Source: Blattamonas nauphoetae (Eukaryota; Preaxostyla; Oxymonadida). Taken from it: 64,000 nt of DNA. The stretch is taken from positions 44,529-108,528 of the forward strand of contig JARBJD010000257.1 in assembly GCA_033064195.1 (NCBI GenBank). Direction: 5' to 3'. Each line of letters opens with the position of its first letter. Within the stretch, counting starts at the first letter, position 1. Shown one piece after another: positions 49,985 through 59,171 of this stretch. The notes beneath the pieces are model-generated. The model saw only the letters and a list, made by a program, of their open reading frames with translations. It was not told the origin of the DNA and did not search any database. The position numbers and the translations under genes were made by a program.

Positions 49985-51664
49985 TTAATATCCTCTCTTC
50001 ACTTCTTCATAGGCTTCTTGGAGTCGACGATCAATGACATATCGCACTCGTGGTTGTCCATTCTCAATCCAGAACAGCCAATATGTAGCTTGATGTAATG
50101 CCAGTATTGGTGGAGGAGGACCTTCTGGAGTTGATGTGAAATGTGGATCAGGTTCACCTTGTTTGATTGGGGTTCCTCTGAAGACAATATTCACTGATTC
50201 TGCTGTCGATATACCTTCTTCTCCACCAGCGATTTCACTTCGATCTGTTGGAACCATGAATGTGAACGAAGTTGCATCCGTTGATGGTCTCAGTTTTCTG
50301 CTCTCCTTTCCACCATAGACGTAGTTGCGAGGTTCACAAATGGAATTCTCAAACTCTTGTGTTGCCGAACAGCCAATGAAATCACCATTCACCATCATCA
50401 TTTGATAGAACTCTGGTGAGTTTGTTGACATTGGGAAATTGGGATAATTTTTTCCTAGCATTTCGAAGTGACCAACATATTGAGGATTTCTGAAGACTGT
50501 ACATTCATTTGGTCGATCGGGGAATAAGCACATAAGATTCATGAGATTGTTGAGTTTGATACTAATGTTTGATCTCACTCCCATTGCATTTGCAGATGAT
50601 TGAAATGATTGTGTGTCAATTCTTTCTGCTTTCAAGACGTACAATGTCTTTGAATACGTGTTGAAGAGGGATTGCTTCGTTGCATCAGTGATTTGATATC
50701 CGTAGCAAATCGAAGTGACCTTGTCTACAGATGAATTCAGAACCGTGGAAGTGGTTGATTTAACTGTAGTATGCACAATTCCAGTACTTGGATCTGGATC
50801 TGAATATGTATAATATTGATAAACTGGATTTCCAATTTGTGTGAATTCCTGAGTCACATTTGAGAATTCTCCATCTTGTAATAGTGCGTGATGAGATTTG
50901 TGAGTAGTATATTTTCCTGTTGGATCTTTCTCCACGTATCGTTCAAGTCCTTTTCGAATGACTGTGGGTACTCGAATCGGACAGTACACAAGTGAATCAG
51001 TTGTCAAATGAAATCTCAAACGTAAATTGCCAAAGATGGAATTTGGATACTGATCAAAAGTACTCAGTGGAAGTAAATTCACAAACGGAATAACCAGAGG
51101 AATTGTAATTGGGAACACTGTTTCAGTATTTGGAGTTGGAGAAAAGTAGCATCCACAAACACTTGGATCCATTCTCTGAACATTTTCAAAAAGACTGTAG
51201 CAATGCTTCATGTTGTTTTTCTCTTCAAATGACTTGAATGTATGATACAGAAATGATTCGTGAACATGATTATTCTGGAGTGTATTGTCAATGATGTTTC
51301 CTTTACTGTCGACGAGTCTCATATCTCGAATTGCATCTGATGATGACTTATATCCGTAGAACATTGCATACATGTTAGGGTAGTAGTTTCTGTCTGTCGT
51401 CGGTTGCTCATACGGAACAGTGATCGTAAGATCTATTCGTAAATGACTCTTCGCAAACTCAGTCACATCATGACCATCATAACACAGTGGAACTTCAATC
51501 TCATCTCCGATTCTGCAAGGCATAGGTGGATTCGTTGGATGCACTTCTTGGATGGAATAAATGTGTGGCTCTGAATCCCATTGTTTTGGCAAGTATGATT
51601 GGACTTCGATTTGCTCAAGTAATGTCGATGTTGGTTTGGATTGATTTGATCTGATACTTCTCAT
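49985..51664 (-). CDS. Capsid-like protein 1 (probable major capsid protein), 559 residues
   Basis: Intact frame from ATG 51664 to TAA. Predicted beta-rich, with proline-rich loops. Around residues 190-240 it has IPLVIPFVNLLPLSTFD...FGNLRLRFHLTTDSLVYCPI, aligned with ISINLEDLLIFSG...FGDLKLSVHMNEDAFVCCPV in the neighbouring gene. Both end with an APILA/PPILA...W-wxx-NG-P-V-Y block. Size, tight pairing with a paralogue and position near the ATPase fit the double jelly-roll major capsid protein of Maverick elements. I infer the fold from context; no unique motif proves it. Confidence 0.65.
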   Translation of the reverse strand: MRSIRSNQSKPTSTLLEQIEVQSYLPKQWDSEPHIYSIQEVHPTNPPMPCRIGDEIEVPLCYDGHDVTEFAKSHLRIDLTITVPYEQPTTDRNYYPNMYAMFYGYKSSSDAIRDMRLVDSKGNIIDNTLQNNHVHESFLYHTFKSFEEKNNMKHCYSLFENVQRMDPSVCGCYFSPTPNTETVFPITIPLVIPFVNLLPLSTFDQYPNSIFGNLRLRFHLTTDSLVYCPIRVPTVIRKGLERYVEKDPTGKYTTHKSHHALLQDGEFSNVTQEFTQIGNPVYQYYTYSDPDPSTGIVHTTVKSTTSTVLNSSVDKVTSICYGYQITDATKQSLFNTYSKTLYVLKAERIDTQSFQSSANAMGVRSNISIKLNNLMNLMCLFPDRPNECTVFRNPQYVGHFEMLGKNYPNFPMSTNSPEFYQMMMVNGDFIGCSATQEFENSICEPRNYVYGGKESRKLRPSTDATSFTFMVPTDRSEIAGGEEGISTAESVNIVFRGTPIKQGEPDPHFTSTPEGPPPPILALHQATYWLFWIENGQPRVRYVIDRRLQEAYEEVKRGY

Positions 51665-51670
51665 TTATTG

Positions 51671-51682
51671 AAAAATAAAAAA
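51671..51682 (-). promoter_or_regulatory. Promoter-like motif TTTTTTATTTTT
   Basis: Six bases upstream of ATG 51664. Confidence 0.5.
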
Positions 51683-51716
51683 TACAATATCATAATTTTC
51701 TTTTACTGTTTTGTCT

Positions 51717-53576
51717 CTACATGATTCCTAAATCTTTGTGCAACGCTTTCAATGTGTGATTTGGGTAGTACTCAACTTTTGGTTTGCCATTGCTGTATCG
51801 TAATACCCACCATGTGGGTGCGGTTGTTGCTAAAATTGGTGCAGGAGGATGAGTAAATGTTGTCATGTTTCCACCACTTTGACTTGGGTTGTATACATTA
51901 TAGTATGTATCGAGATTACCTTGATAGATTGGATGCGATCTCAAAGTGACCGCAGTGTTTCCTTTTGAACTGATGGAATCATTGCAGTTCGTTGGACATC
52001 CACTTCTCTGAGTGGGAAAGCACAGAAGGAAGTCAGTATTGTCATGAACTGGACGAACTCTTGTCATTGTTTCATTGGGATATGTTCCGTCACCAGTGAG
52101 TTTCTCTTCAACGAGAGAATCCGTCAGTGATCGCTCCAAATCATCAGGAACAGCGAGGTACGAATCGAGATTGAGAGTTGATAATGCGAACTGATAGAAG
52201 CGAGCTCCAATAGTTGTAGTCGGTTGATCTGGATAGTATTTGTCGAGTAGATTCACTTGGATATCCTTCTGCATTGGATTGTGGAAACAAGTGACTTCAT
52301 TGTCGTAGTGACGGAAGAGGAGCATAATATCCTTCGCATTAACAACCACCATTTGTTGAGTGCAATTAATTCCTGTTTCAGTTGGTGTCTTCTGAAATGG
52401 ATAGAACGATATCTTTTCTGCTGGAATTGTTCCAGGACGATTTGTGTACATCTGCTTCAGATTCTCTTTCGCAATTTCTTTCATATTGTATCCAGAGCTC
52501 ATGCAATACACATCATCAATTTGATACTCGGTGATGTTTAGTGAGATGTACTGATCCACATATTCTGGTTCTGTCGTGACTGTACCAGCTGATGAATACA
52601 CAATGTCTTTCGTAACTGTTGGTTGAAGAAATGATTGGCCAATTTGAACGAAGTTCTTTGTGCATGAGGTTACGAGATTGTCTAAGAAATATGGACGATG
52701 TTGAATACAATCCGCAATTGAAGCTTTTATCTTAGGCGCTGCTGCTGTCCCAGTAACGATAAATGAAAGTGTGTTCTTCAGAGTGAGTTCAGGATTAACT
52801 GGACAACAAACAAACGCATCCTCATTCATGTGTACACTTAATTTCAAATCTCCAAAGAGGCATGCAGGATAGTCAGTCATTCCAGAGAAAATGAGAAGAT
52901 CTTCCAGATTGATTGACACACGAATTGGAACATCAATTGCGTCTTTAAATACACCAGTTCCAGAAGTTGTTGTGAAATCAGAAAGTGGAATATAAACACC
53001 AGCAACAGATTCATCGTGATTCCAAGCATTCTGCCAAGGTGTGTGACAATGTTTACGATTCTCCAATTGACTCTTTGGCTTGATCATATTGTCGATGTGA
53101 GACTCCATTGACACGTCATTAGTTGTTGTGCTGATGATTCTCTGATTGTTGTGAAGAACAGTATGGTCACGAAAGATTGATGCCGAATGTTTGAGTCCAA
53201 CGAATATGAATATCCTCTCATTCATGTACGATCCATTTTTACTGGAATTTGTCTTCCAATTATTCACTTTAAGCCTTGCTGTCATTGTGAACGTAATGAA
53301 GGAATCATCGATTTGACAAATGTCTTGATTACCAGTCTACGGAATGATTATTTCCTGTCCTTTGTAGAATCGTGAATTCTCGGATGGTTTTAATTCCTGA
53401 ATGGAAGTACTGTGTGCTCCATCATTCAGAAGATAATTAATGTGATGTTCAGACATGAGTTGTTGTTGTATTTGACCAATATCATCTCGAGTGTACTTGA
53501 TTGATCCAGTTGTATTTCCAGTCAATGATGATGCTCCAGTTCTTTTGTTTGTCAGATGTGTTATATGTGAGTTCAT
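51717..53576 (-). pseudogene. Capsid-like protein 2, paralogue of protein 1, with an in-frame TAG at codon 80
   Basis: ATG 53576 opens 79 codons ending ...YKGQEIIIP-TAG (53337-53339). The same frame continues without break from TGNQDICQIDD... to TAG at 51717, giving a 619-codon gene with one internal amber. The part around the stop aligns with GDEIEVPL...LRIDLTITV of capsid-like protein 1, so the residues on both sides belong to one protein. A Met after the stop (53285) could restart a 522-residue form. Either the copy is dead, it makes a short form, or the amber is suppressed or misread. The promoter-like motif precedes codon 1, not the internal Met, which argues that the long form is the original gene. 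Confidence 0.65.
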
Positions 53577-53581
53577 TTTAT

Positions 53582-53595
53582 CAAAAATAAAAAAA
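53582..53595 (-). promoter_or_regulatory. Promoter-like motif TTTTTTTATTTTTG
   Basis: Five bases upstream of ATG 53576. Its place marks codon 1 of the long reading frame. Confidence 0.55.
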
Positions 53596-53603
53596 AAACT
53601 TGC

Positions 53604-53906
53604 TTATTTCTTTTTCACTTTCTTCTTCTTTGGTTTCGGCTTCAGCTTTTCTTCCAGTCTCAGTATTTCTCCTCTGAGTTTGTGTGCAACTGGTGTATTT
53701 CCTTCATTGATTGCTTGCTCATATTGTGCCATCTTTTCTGCGTGGATTTGCTGATCCGATTTCACATCTGGTATCATCTCAACACCTGTCTGTGCGACCT
53801 TAGAAATCAGTGGTCCAACGAAGGGAATAAGATTTAGAAATGGAGCTCCAACTCTGAGTATGTTTTTTCCGACTGCTGCCAATTTTGATAACCAACCTGG
53901 TGCCAT
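53604..53906 (-). CDS. Small MAPG-start protein 1, 100 residues
   Basis: MAPGWLSKLAAVGKNIL..., an amphipathic helix, then a hydrophobic Pro/Gly segment (APFLNLIPFVGPLISKV), a helical stretch with Glu/Gln/Lys, and a very basic end (KPKPKKKKVKKK). Shares the MAPG start, length and layout with the next gene upstream. By layout it recalls small membrane-active or DNA-condensing internal capsid proteins of adenovirus-like viruses; this is only an analogy. Confidence 0.6.
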   Translation of the reverse strand: MAPGWLSKLAAVGKNILRVGAPFLNLIPFVGPLISKVAQTGVEMIPDVKSDQQIHAEKMAQYEQAINEGNTPVAHKLRGEILRLEEKLKPKPKKKKVKKK

Positions 53907-53912
53907 TTTTAG

Positions 53913-53925
53913 GAAAATAAAAATA
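53913..53925 (-). promoter_or_regulatory. Promoter-like motif TATTTTTATTTTC
   Basis: Seven bases upstream of ATG 53906. Confidence 0.5.
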
Positions 53926-53944
53926 TTCGAATACTAGTGAATGT

Positions 53945-54253
53945 TTATCCTTTGAATTGAATTTTGGAATTTGACGAGAGTGGCATATCATCATTTGAGA
54001 ATCGTCCATTTCGAGGTGGTTCGTACTCAATCATCTGCGGTTTTTGTTGACGATTAATCGCCTTATTTTGTTGATAAACGTCCATCATTCCACCTAATCC
54101 ATTCAGTATTCCACCCGCGGTTTGTCCGAATTTACTGTTCGTTTGAGAGAGCAATCCACCACCGACTTGAAGCAATGGTGGAGCTAGAGGTTTGATGAAT
54201 TGAAAGAATTGCTTGCCGATATTTTTGAGTTTGTTGAAACTTCCTGGTGCCAT
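53945..54253 (-). CDS. Small MAPG-start protein 2, 102 residues
   Basis: MAPGSFNKLKNIGKQFF..., followed by PLAPPLLQVGGGLLS and a Gly-rich stretch (GGILNGLGGMMDV), then a polar tail. The amphipathic start plus Gly/Leu-rich middle suggests membrane interaction. Paralogous in layout to the 53604-53906 gene. Likely a minor virion component; inferred from position between capsid and packaging genes. Confidence 0.6.
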   Translation of the reverse strand: MAPGSFNKLKNIGKQFFQFIKPLAPPLLQVGGGLLSQTNSKFGQTAGGILNGLGGMMDVYQQNKAINRQQKPQMIEYEPPRNGRFSNDDMPLSSNSKIQFKG

Positions 54254-54300
54254 TTATGCAATTTTGAGAAATTGTGTTGAAGAGACGAAGTCTATTTAAG

Positions 54301-54316
54301 TAAAAATAAAAAATAC
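54301..54316 (-). promoter_or_regulatory. Promoter-like motif TTTTTTATTTTTA
   Basis: About 48 bases upstream of ATG 54253, the longest such spacing seen in the element, with similar sequence to the other copies. Confidence 0.4.
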
Positions 54317-54331
54317 AATTCATTTATAATT

Positions 54332-54922
54332 TTAGCGGGGAATCGCTTTCGTCAGAGAAATGCCATAATTGAGAATTGTGTTGTATGCTTCATTGTAGGC
54401 AATACTCATATCTTTTCCACCAACGAGGATCTTGAATATTGTTCGAAAGATTGGGAGTTTATTCAGACAGAGGCACTTGTCAGATAAATCATCCAATTCG
54501 ATCACCACATCATTGATTCCAGTGAGAGTCGCAATCAGTGCACAAAAATCACTTTGGTTTGTGATCAGTTTCTTCGATGGTTCAATCAGGTTATTCAATA
54601 GTTTCTTTTCACATGCGAATGCATTCTTGTAGACGAGCAGGAGCTGATCTTTGAATGCTGAAATGTTAGACGTGTATTCTCGTAGTGGAATTGAACGGCT
54701 TTGAATTGGCGCTGATGGATATGTCTCCAGTGGTGGATCATAAGCACCTCGTTCAGTAGTTACCACAGGTTCAGAGCACACTCTTTCCATCTCCATCTTC
54801 GATCCTCTATTATCTACGCCAGCTTTGCTCCTATCTTCGATGATGACATTGTTGGTGATTGATGTTGGTACTGAAGAAGAACTTGTGTGTTTTGTAAATT
54901 GACAACTTAGAATTGGTTGCAT
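54332..54922 (-). CDS. Unknown 196-residue protein of the element
   Basis: ATG at 54922; the in-frame GTG just before it is not needed. A Ser/Thr-rich, probably disordered first 90 residues, then helical (FKDQLLLVYKNAFACEKKLLNNLIEPSKK), with ELDDLSDKCLCLNKLP in the middle. No motif recognised. Conserved position between small capsid-type genes and the 320-residue protein suggests a structural or assembly role. Confidence 0.55.
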   Translation of the reverse strand: MQPILSCQFTKHTSSSSVPTSITNNVIIEDRSKAGVDNRGSKMEMERVCSEPVVTTERGAYDPPLETYPSAPIQSRSIPLREYTSNISAFKDQLLLVYKNAFACEKKLLNNLIEPSKKLITNQSDFCALIATLTGINDVVIELDDLSDKCLCLNKLPIFRTIFKILVGGKDMSIAYNEAYNTILNYGISLTKAIPR

Positions 54923-54930
54923 CACTTTCT

Positions 54931-54947
54931 ATAAAAATAAAAAAATA
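54931..54947 (-). promoter_or_regulatory. Promoter-like motif TTTTTTTATTTTTAT
   Basis: Nine bases upstream of ATG 54922. Confidence 0.5.
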
Positions 54948-54966
54948 TATATTAATGTTTTTAAAT

Positions 54967-55929
54967 TCACATTTCTGCTCGATCGATAGCTCCCATTCCA
55001 GAACTGTCCAACTGTGCGAATCGATAATATCCAGGCATTTCAGATTGGAATCCACTGATATCATCATCTGTGACTGTTTTGAATGCTTTGGCTTTCAGTT
55101 TATTAACTTCTGTTGATATGTGAGTTGAATAGCGAGTACAGTATTCCGATAAATACGTTGTATCTTGAGTGATCATTTGGAGAAACACTGGATAAATCTG
55201 ATCCTTGAAGGCTTTCTTTTGTTTCATACTGGGATTGTAGTCCTGAACATGATCATGAAGCCATTGATCCCACATCAGTGATGCAATCTGTGATTGAATT
55301 GAATTGAACACCATATTGTCTAACACATTCTTGCTGGGATCAGCTGGATTGCTTCGATTTGCACGAGTTATTCCCAATGTGTCTGTCATGTGTTCACCAA
55401 CAGCTCTCTTCACTATTGCATATGGTTGTTGAGATCGTTTAGTCTTCATCTCTTCATAGCTGATGTCTCGATATTTGGTTGGCAAATCGTATGTTCCATT
55501 TTTGAGGAAATTCCTATGCACCGCTTTGATTCTCCTTCCATTCTCTTGATTGAATGATGTGTATGGTTTCTGTCTTCGCATATCTGGAGTTGGATTCATG
55601 GCGTAGTATGTCTCTTTGACTGGTCTACTGTTGTACGGAGTTAGCATAGCACCATTGACTGCAATCAAATCTCCAGTATCATTATCGTAGACCATCACAT
55701 CAGGAACTTGTCCATATTGTTCTACTTTCGCAGTCCAATTTCGTCCTGTTCTTGTAATATACTCACGTGCTGATGGAAGACTACACAGAGCATCATTGCG
55801 TCTGGTTTGAATATCATCGTCGGCATAGATTCGTTTCAATGCTGCTTGAGTCTCCGGTCCGTATCTCATTCTTGGTTTCTTCGCTTGTGCTTTTCTTTGT
55901 GGTTGAACGTACACTATCTTTTGTGACAT
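54967..55929 (-). CDS. Unknown 320-residue protein of the element
   Basis: MSQKIVYVQPQRKAQAKKPR..., a basic start, then a mixed domain with TGRNWTAKVEQYGQVPDVMVYDNDTG (beta-strand-like), a basic Arg/Lys-rich centre and a helical C-terminal third. Looked at for the adenovirus-type cysteine protease expected in Mavericks: I see no GHW-type His motif with a distal Cys, so I do not call it one. Immediately upstream of, and divergent from, the ATPase (62 bp apart). Confidence 0.55.
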   Translation of the reverse strand: MSQKIVYVQPQRKAQAKKPRMRYGPETQAALKRIYADDDIQTRRNDALCSLPSAREYITRTGRNWTAKVEQYGQVPDVMVYDNDTGDLIAVNGAMLTPYNSRPVKETYYAMNPTPDMRRQKPYTSFNQENGRRIKAVHRNFLKNGTYDLPTKYRDISYEEMKTKRSQQPYAIVKRAVGEHMTDTLGITRANRSNPADPSKNVLDNMVFNSIQSQIASLMWDQWLHDHVQDYNPSMKQKKAFKDQIYPVFLQMITQDTTYLSEYCTRYSTHISTEVNKLKAKAFKTVTDDDISGFQSEMPGYYRFAQLDSSGMGAIDRAEM

Positions 55930-55941
55930 TGTGTGTTTTCA

Positions 55942-55958
55942 TACAAAATAAAAAAACC
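55942..55958 (-). promoter_or_regulatory. Promoter-like motif TTTTTTTATTTTGTA
   Basis: Thirteen bases upstream of ATG 55929, in the short divergent spacer shared with the ATPase. Confidence 0.5.
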
Positions 55959-55991
55959 AAAAGTATATTTTTAATTAGAGTTAAATCATAA

Positions 55992-56873
55992 ATGAACAAA
56001 TCGAATATGGCTAAACCAGAGGTTTCGCGGAGGGTGGAACCCTTATCTCTAACAGCATACGTGAATGCTAAATTGAGTGAAGCATCTAGTAGGAATGTGT
56101 CTCATGAAGTGCAATCACAAATACATCCAGACTTGAATTTCAATCGCAATAGTGTCAATGTCCTCGTTGGGAATAGAGGAAGTGGAAAAACCTTAAATGC
56201 TCTTCGGGAAGTTGCCAAGCTCCAGAATGTTCGAGTTGGGAATGAATTGTTTCACTTGTTTGTCTTCGTCACTGATAAGAACACTGATCCGACTTTCGAT
56301 AAATTCAAACCAATATTGAACGTTCCTTATGTGAAAGTCAAATACGATGAAGCATTTCCATTTCTGTTGGAACTCTCTGAATCGAAAGCTGCGTATGAAG
56401 AAATTATGGACAATCAATGGCAGAACAGAATCACAGATGAATGCAGAGAGAATCTCTTTGACTCACTTTACATTGATGACTTCTCAGTGAAGAATCTCCA
56501 AACGATTATCCTTCTTGATGACTGTCGTAGAATCCTTGGGGAACGTAGAACATCCAAAAATAGAATGACAATGATGGACTTATTATTGGAAAATCGACAA
56601 CCGAAATTCACATTCTTTCTGACAATGCATGAGCTCTTCAGTTTGTCAGCTGACATGAAGTCAAACATCGATTCGATGTGGATTTTTGGAGGATTCAACA
56701 AAGAACGAATCAGTCGAGTCTATCCTCAGTTGAACTCACCAATTGATATTCGACAATTCTGGAATGTCTACCAAAGGAAACAAAAATGTGAAGCAGTCAT
56801 TCTTCGATACAACACTGATGGAGTTGCTCTGACAGAGATCAACAAAGAAGGGTTAAACCGGACTGTCCGATAA
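55992..56873 (+). CDS. Genome-packaging ATPase (FtsK/HerA, A32-like)
   Basis: 293 residues, intact. Walker A GNRGSGKT at residue about 60 (VNVLVGNRGSGKTLNALREV), Walker B TIILLDDCRRIL at residue about 172, followed by a DLLLENRQPKFTFFLTMHEL segment with a polar sensor-like Thr. This is the arrangement of packaging ATPases of Mavericks, virophages and large DNA viruses, which pump DNA into preformed capsids. Plus strand, divergent from the 320-residue gene, ending 21 bp inside the next gene, tail to tail. Confidence 0.85.
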   Translation: MNKSNMAKPEVSRRVEPLSLTAYVNAKLSEASSRNVSHEVQSQIHPDLNFNRNSVNVLVGNRGSGKTLNALREVAKLQNVRVGNELFHLFVFVTDKNTDPTFDKFKPILNVPYVKVKYDEAFPFLLELSESKAAYEEIMDNQWQNRITDECRENLFDSLYIDDFSVKNLQTIILLDDCRRILGERRTSKNRMTMMDLLLENRQPKFTFFLTMHELFSLSADMKSNIDSMWIFGGFNKERISRVYPQLNSPIDIRQFWNVYQRKQKCEAVILRYNTDGVALTEINKEGLNRTVR

Positions 56874-57179
56874 TTCTTGAATACGGTTTCCAATTGAGTC
56901 AGTCAGCGCTCGAATTGATTCTTCAATGTCTGATAATCTTTGATCAATCGATAGTGAATTAGGAGGAGTGGAAGCATCGACATATCGTTTCCTCAGTGCA
57001 ATCTCACCTCTTATTTTTGTTATTCTGTATCCATCGATTTGAATCATCCTATTCAGTTTCTGAGTTGTGTACTCATTCAGTTCTTTTTTATTCTTCTCCA
57101 AGTATCTCTGAAAGTCGTGGATGTTTGTGAACTCCTTTTGTTCTGGATCAAACGGTTCTAAAATCTGTAGAGATGACAT
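56853..57179 (-). CDS. Unknown 108-residue coiled-coil protein
   Basis: Charged and helical throughout (RYLEKNKKELNEYTTQKLNRMIQ; then RLSDIEESIRALTDSIGNRIQEL with heptad spacing). No motif recognised. Overlaps the 3' end of the ATPase gene. Preceded by a TTTTTATTT motif. Confidence 0.55.
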   Translation of the reverse strand: MSSLQILEPFDPEQKEFTNIHDFQRYLEKNKKELNEYTTQKLNRMIQIDGYRITKIRGEIALRKRYVDASTPPNSLSIDQRLSDIEESIRALTDSIGNRIQELSDSPV

Positions 57180-57186
57180 TTAAGTG

Positions 57187-57196
57187 AAATAAAAAT
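57187..57196 (-). promoter_or_regulatory. Promoter-like motif ATTTTTATTT
   Basis: Eight bases upstream of ATG 57179. Confidence 0.45.
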
Positions 57197-57248
57197 ATCT
57201 GAAACATTTTTGAGATTCGTTTAAATTGAAGCGAACGAAGTTCTGAGG

Positions 57249-58135
57249 TCAGAGAAGACCGAACTCAGCAATGAACTCTGGCGTTAAGTCGTCAATTGAG
57301 TCTGCATGGAATTTTGTGTGTTGGATTGGAACGTAGACAACTTTTGACAAACATGTGAGTCCATTCAGCAGAGTAGCTACAACATTACCGTGTTTGTATT
57401 CAATGAATTTCCCCACGAATTGAAACTGCCTACGCTTCTTCTGAAACTTGGCAACAGTCTTGTCTAAATCAAGGTGAATTGGTAGAATGTTTCATGGCTT
57501 GTACTTCCATAGCATCTGTGTTGTCTGCTGTCTTTGAATGATCTTCAATTGTTCTTCACAACTGGAGATATACAGTGCTTCAATCTCTCGATTGTTTTGT
57601 GCTTGCTGTGGAGTGAACTTGTTCCAGTACGCTCGATGCGGAGTCATGTTGTAGAATTCCACCATCTGATTCATCAGTGAATGATTGGCCATTTGTGTCG
57701 CATTGTCTTGGAATCCATCCCTGATTGTTCTTATCACTCGATCGACAATTCTATTGTGATTTGTGAATGGTGAGCTTGTGAAATATGTACTGACGTTCTG
57801 ATCCTTGAAAACTCTGATGCTTCTCCATCACCTCGAATGTTGTTGACATGAACTCCACGATGATTAATCAGATCATTGATTGCAGTCTTGACTTTGCTCC
57901 ATGATTTATCCAGTACACTGGAATGACAACCAGGTATTTAGTGTTGATGTTAATTGCGAAGAGGTATATCTGCAGAACTGTTTTCGATGTTGGTGATTGA
58001 ATGAAAACGAGATCAATTTCCCATGATCCAAACTTGGGAGAAAAGTATGGTCGATCACAATTCTGAGGAACTTTTCTGTCTGATGTCTTCTGTGGATCAC
58101 CTGTTATTGCTTTCGACATGAACTGCATTTTGATC
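57249..58135 (-). pseudogene. Retroviral-type (rve) integrase, frame-broken
   Basis: Readable in pieces: 58128-57868 carries PKFGSWEIDLVFIQ (first catalytic Asp) and a core strand (KYLVVIPVYW). Then, in another frame, GVHVNNIRGDGE holds the second acidic site. A third piece has FKDQNVSTYFTSSPFTNHNRIVDRVIRTIRDGFQ, with Asp where the catalytic Glu is usual, and FYNMTPHRAYWNKFTPQQ. After an in-frame TGA at 57492-57494 the same frame goes on 80 codons (QFQFVGKFIEYKHGNVVATLL), resembling the SH3/chromo-like C-terminal domain, to TGA 57249. Such c-type integrases insert Maverick DNA. At least two frame changes and one stop make this copy inactive as read. Confidence 0.75.
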
Positions 58136-59148
58136 GAAAAGGATACACAATTTTTTCCGTTGTTTTAGGAATCATTGGTGGATCAATTCTCATTCTGTCA
58201 CTTCCTTTTTCTCTCTGAATCTTCCTCGGATGTGCAACACTCCATCTGTGATCAAATTCCTCATACCAATCCTGAAATGATCTTCCTCCGAATGGGATTT
58301 GTTTTGTGTGAGTCAGAATGAAGTCAAGATCTTCGTTCGCAATCTTTCTGTTTATTGAGGCTCGAACAAATGTGTCTCTGTTCATCTTATTTGCATCCAG
58401 AATGTGTGAGGTAATAAAGTGTTCCATCTGCTTTTGATTATTCATGATTGAGTTCTCAGCTTTGATCTGTTCATCTTCTGAATCATTTCTCTGTTGATGA
58501 TCAAACAATCCTTTCATTCGTCCCAACTTATTGAGTACTTGCTGTGTCGTCGGTTCGTAGTGTCTGATCTCTCTCACAGGGTGTTTGGACGCAGTTGTTC
58601 TGATTGACATTGGTGGATTGGGAATAATGATATCATCATCCTCCTCTTCAAATCTCCTCTCCTTCATTGGATATTCATATTCAAACCCCATTGATTTCAA
58701 GTTTCTCATCTGTCCAGGAAGAACTAGGTCTTCAGGTGATTGAATTGCTATTGGTCTTTGCACTGGAATTGGTATTGGTCTTGCCTCTGCAGGTCTTCGA
58801 ATCCGTGGTGAAAAATTCACTCTGAGTCACCTCGTGATGATAAAATTGATATGCTTCGAATGCAAGTTTAGCAGTGCTATCCCGAATACGAACTCCTAGG
58901 AAGTTGCTTACAAATTGTTGAACTACTCTTCTTCCATCAGGTAGTGATAATTCAGGAGATAAACCTCCATTGAACCAATCCTCGAAGTATGTTTCATCAT
59001 TTCCATCAAAAGGTCCATTCGAATCAGCGCCATGATAGACAGGTAAAACGTTAGTTAAAGTCCATTTCTTTTCGACTATTTCGTTTTTGGAATGCTGTGT
59101 GCACCGAAGAAGTCTATTCACTAAAGTATTAATCTGTCGTGTATTCAT
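58104..59148 (-). pseudogene. Unknown protein ahead of the integrase, one frameshift at a T-run
   Basis: Two frames, 59148-58732 and 58820-58104, fit together at a run of five T (58811-58815 on the plus strand as A). One T fewer would give one continuous protein of about 345 residues. The first half has FDGNDETYFEDWFNGGLSPELSLPDG; the second is Pro/Arg-rich, then helical, ending PFRSKCSSCRKQ. It runs directly into the integrase frame with no spacer or promoter-like motif, so it may be the N-terminal part of a larger integrase protein (the CxxC could be half of its zinc finger). Family unknown. Confidence 0.5.
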
Positions 59149-59151
59149 TTA

Positions 59152-59163
59152 TACAAAAATAAA
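59152..59163 (-). promoter_or_regulatory. Promoter-like motif TTTATTTTTGTA
   Basis: Three bases upstream of ATG 59148. Confidence 0.5.
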
Positions 59164-59171
59164 GTTTGCGT

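Noticed and set aside
54967-55929. Adenovirus-type maturation protease of the Maverick
   Set aside because: No recognisable His/Cys catalytic motifs in this or the other unknown element proteins; the protease may be missing, diverged or beyond the window.
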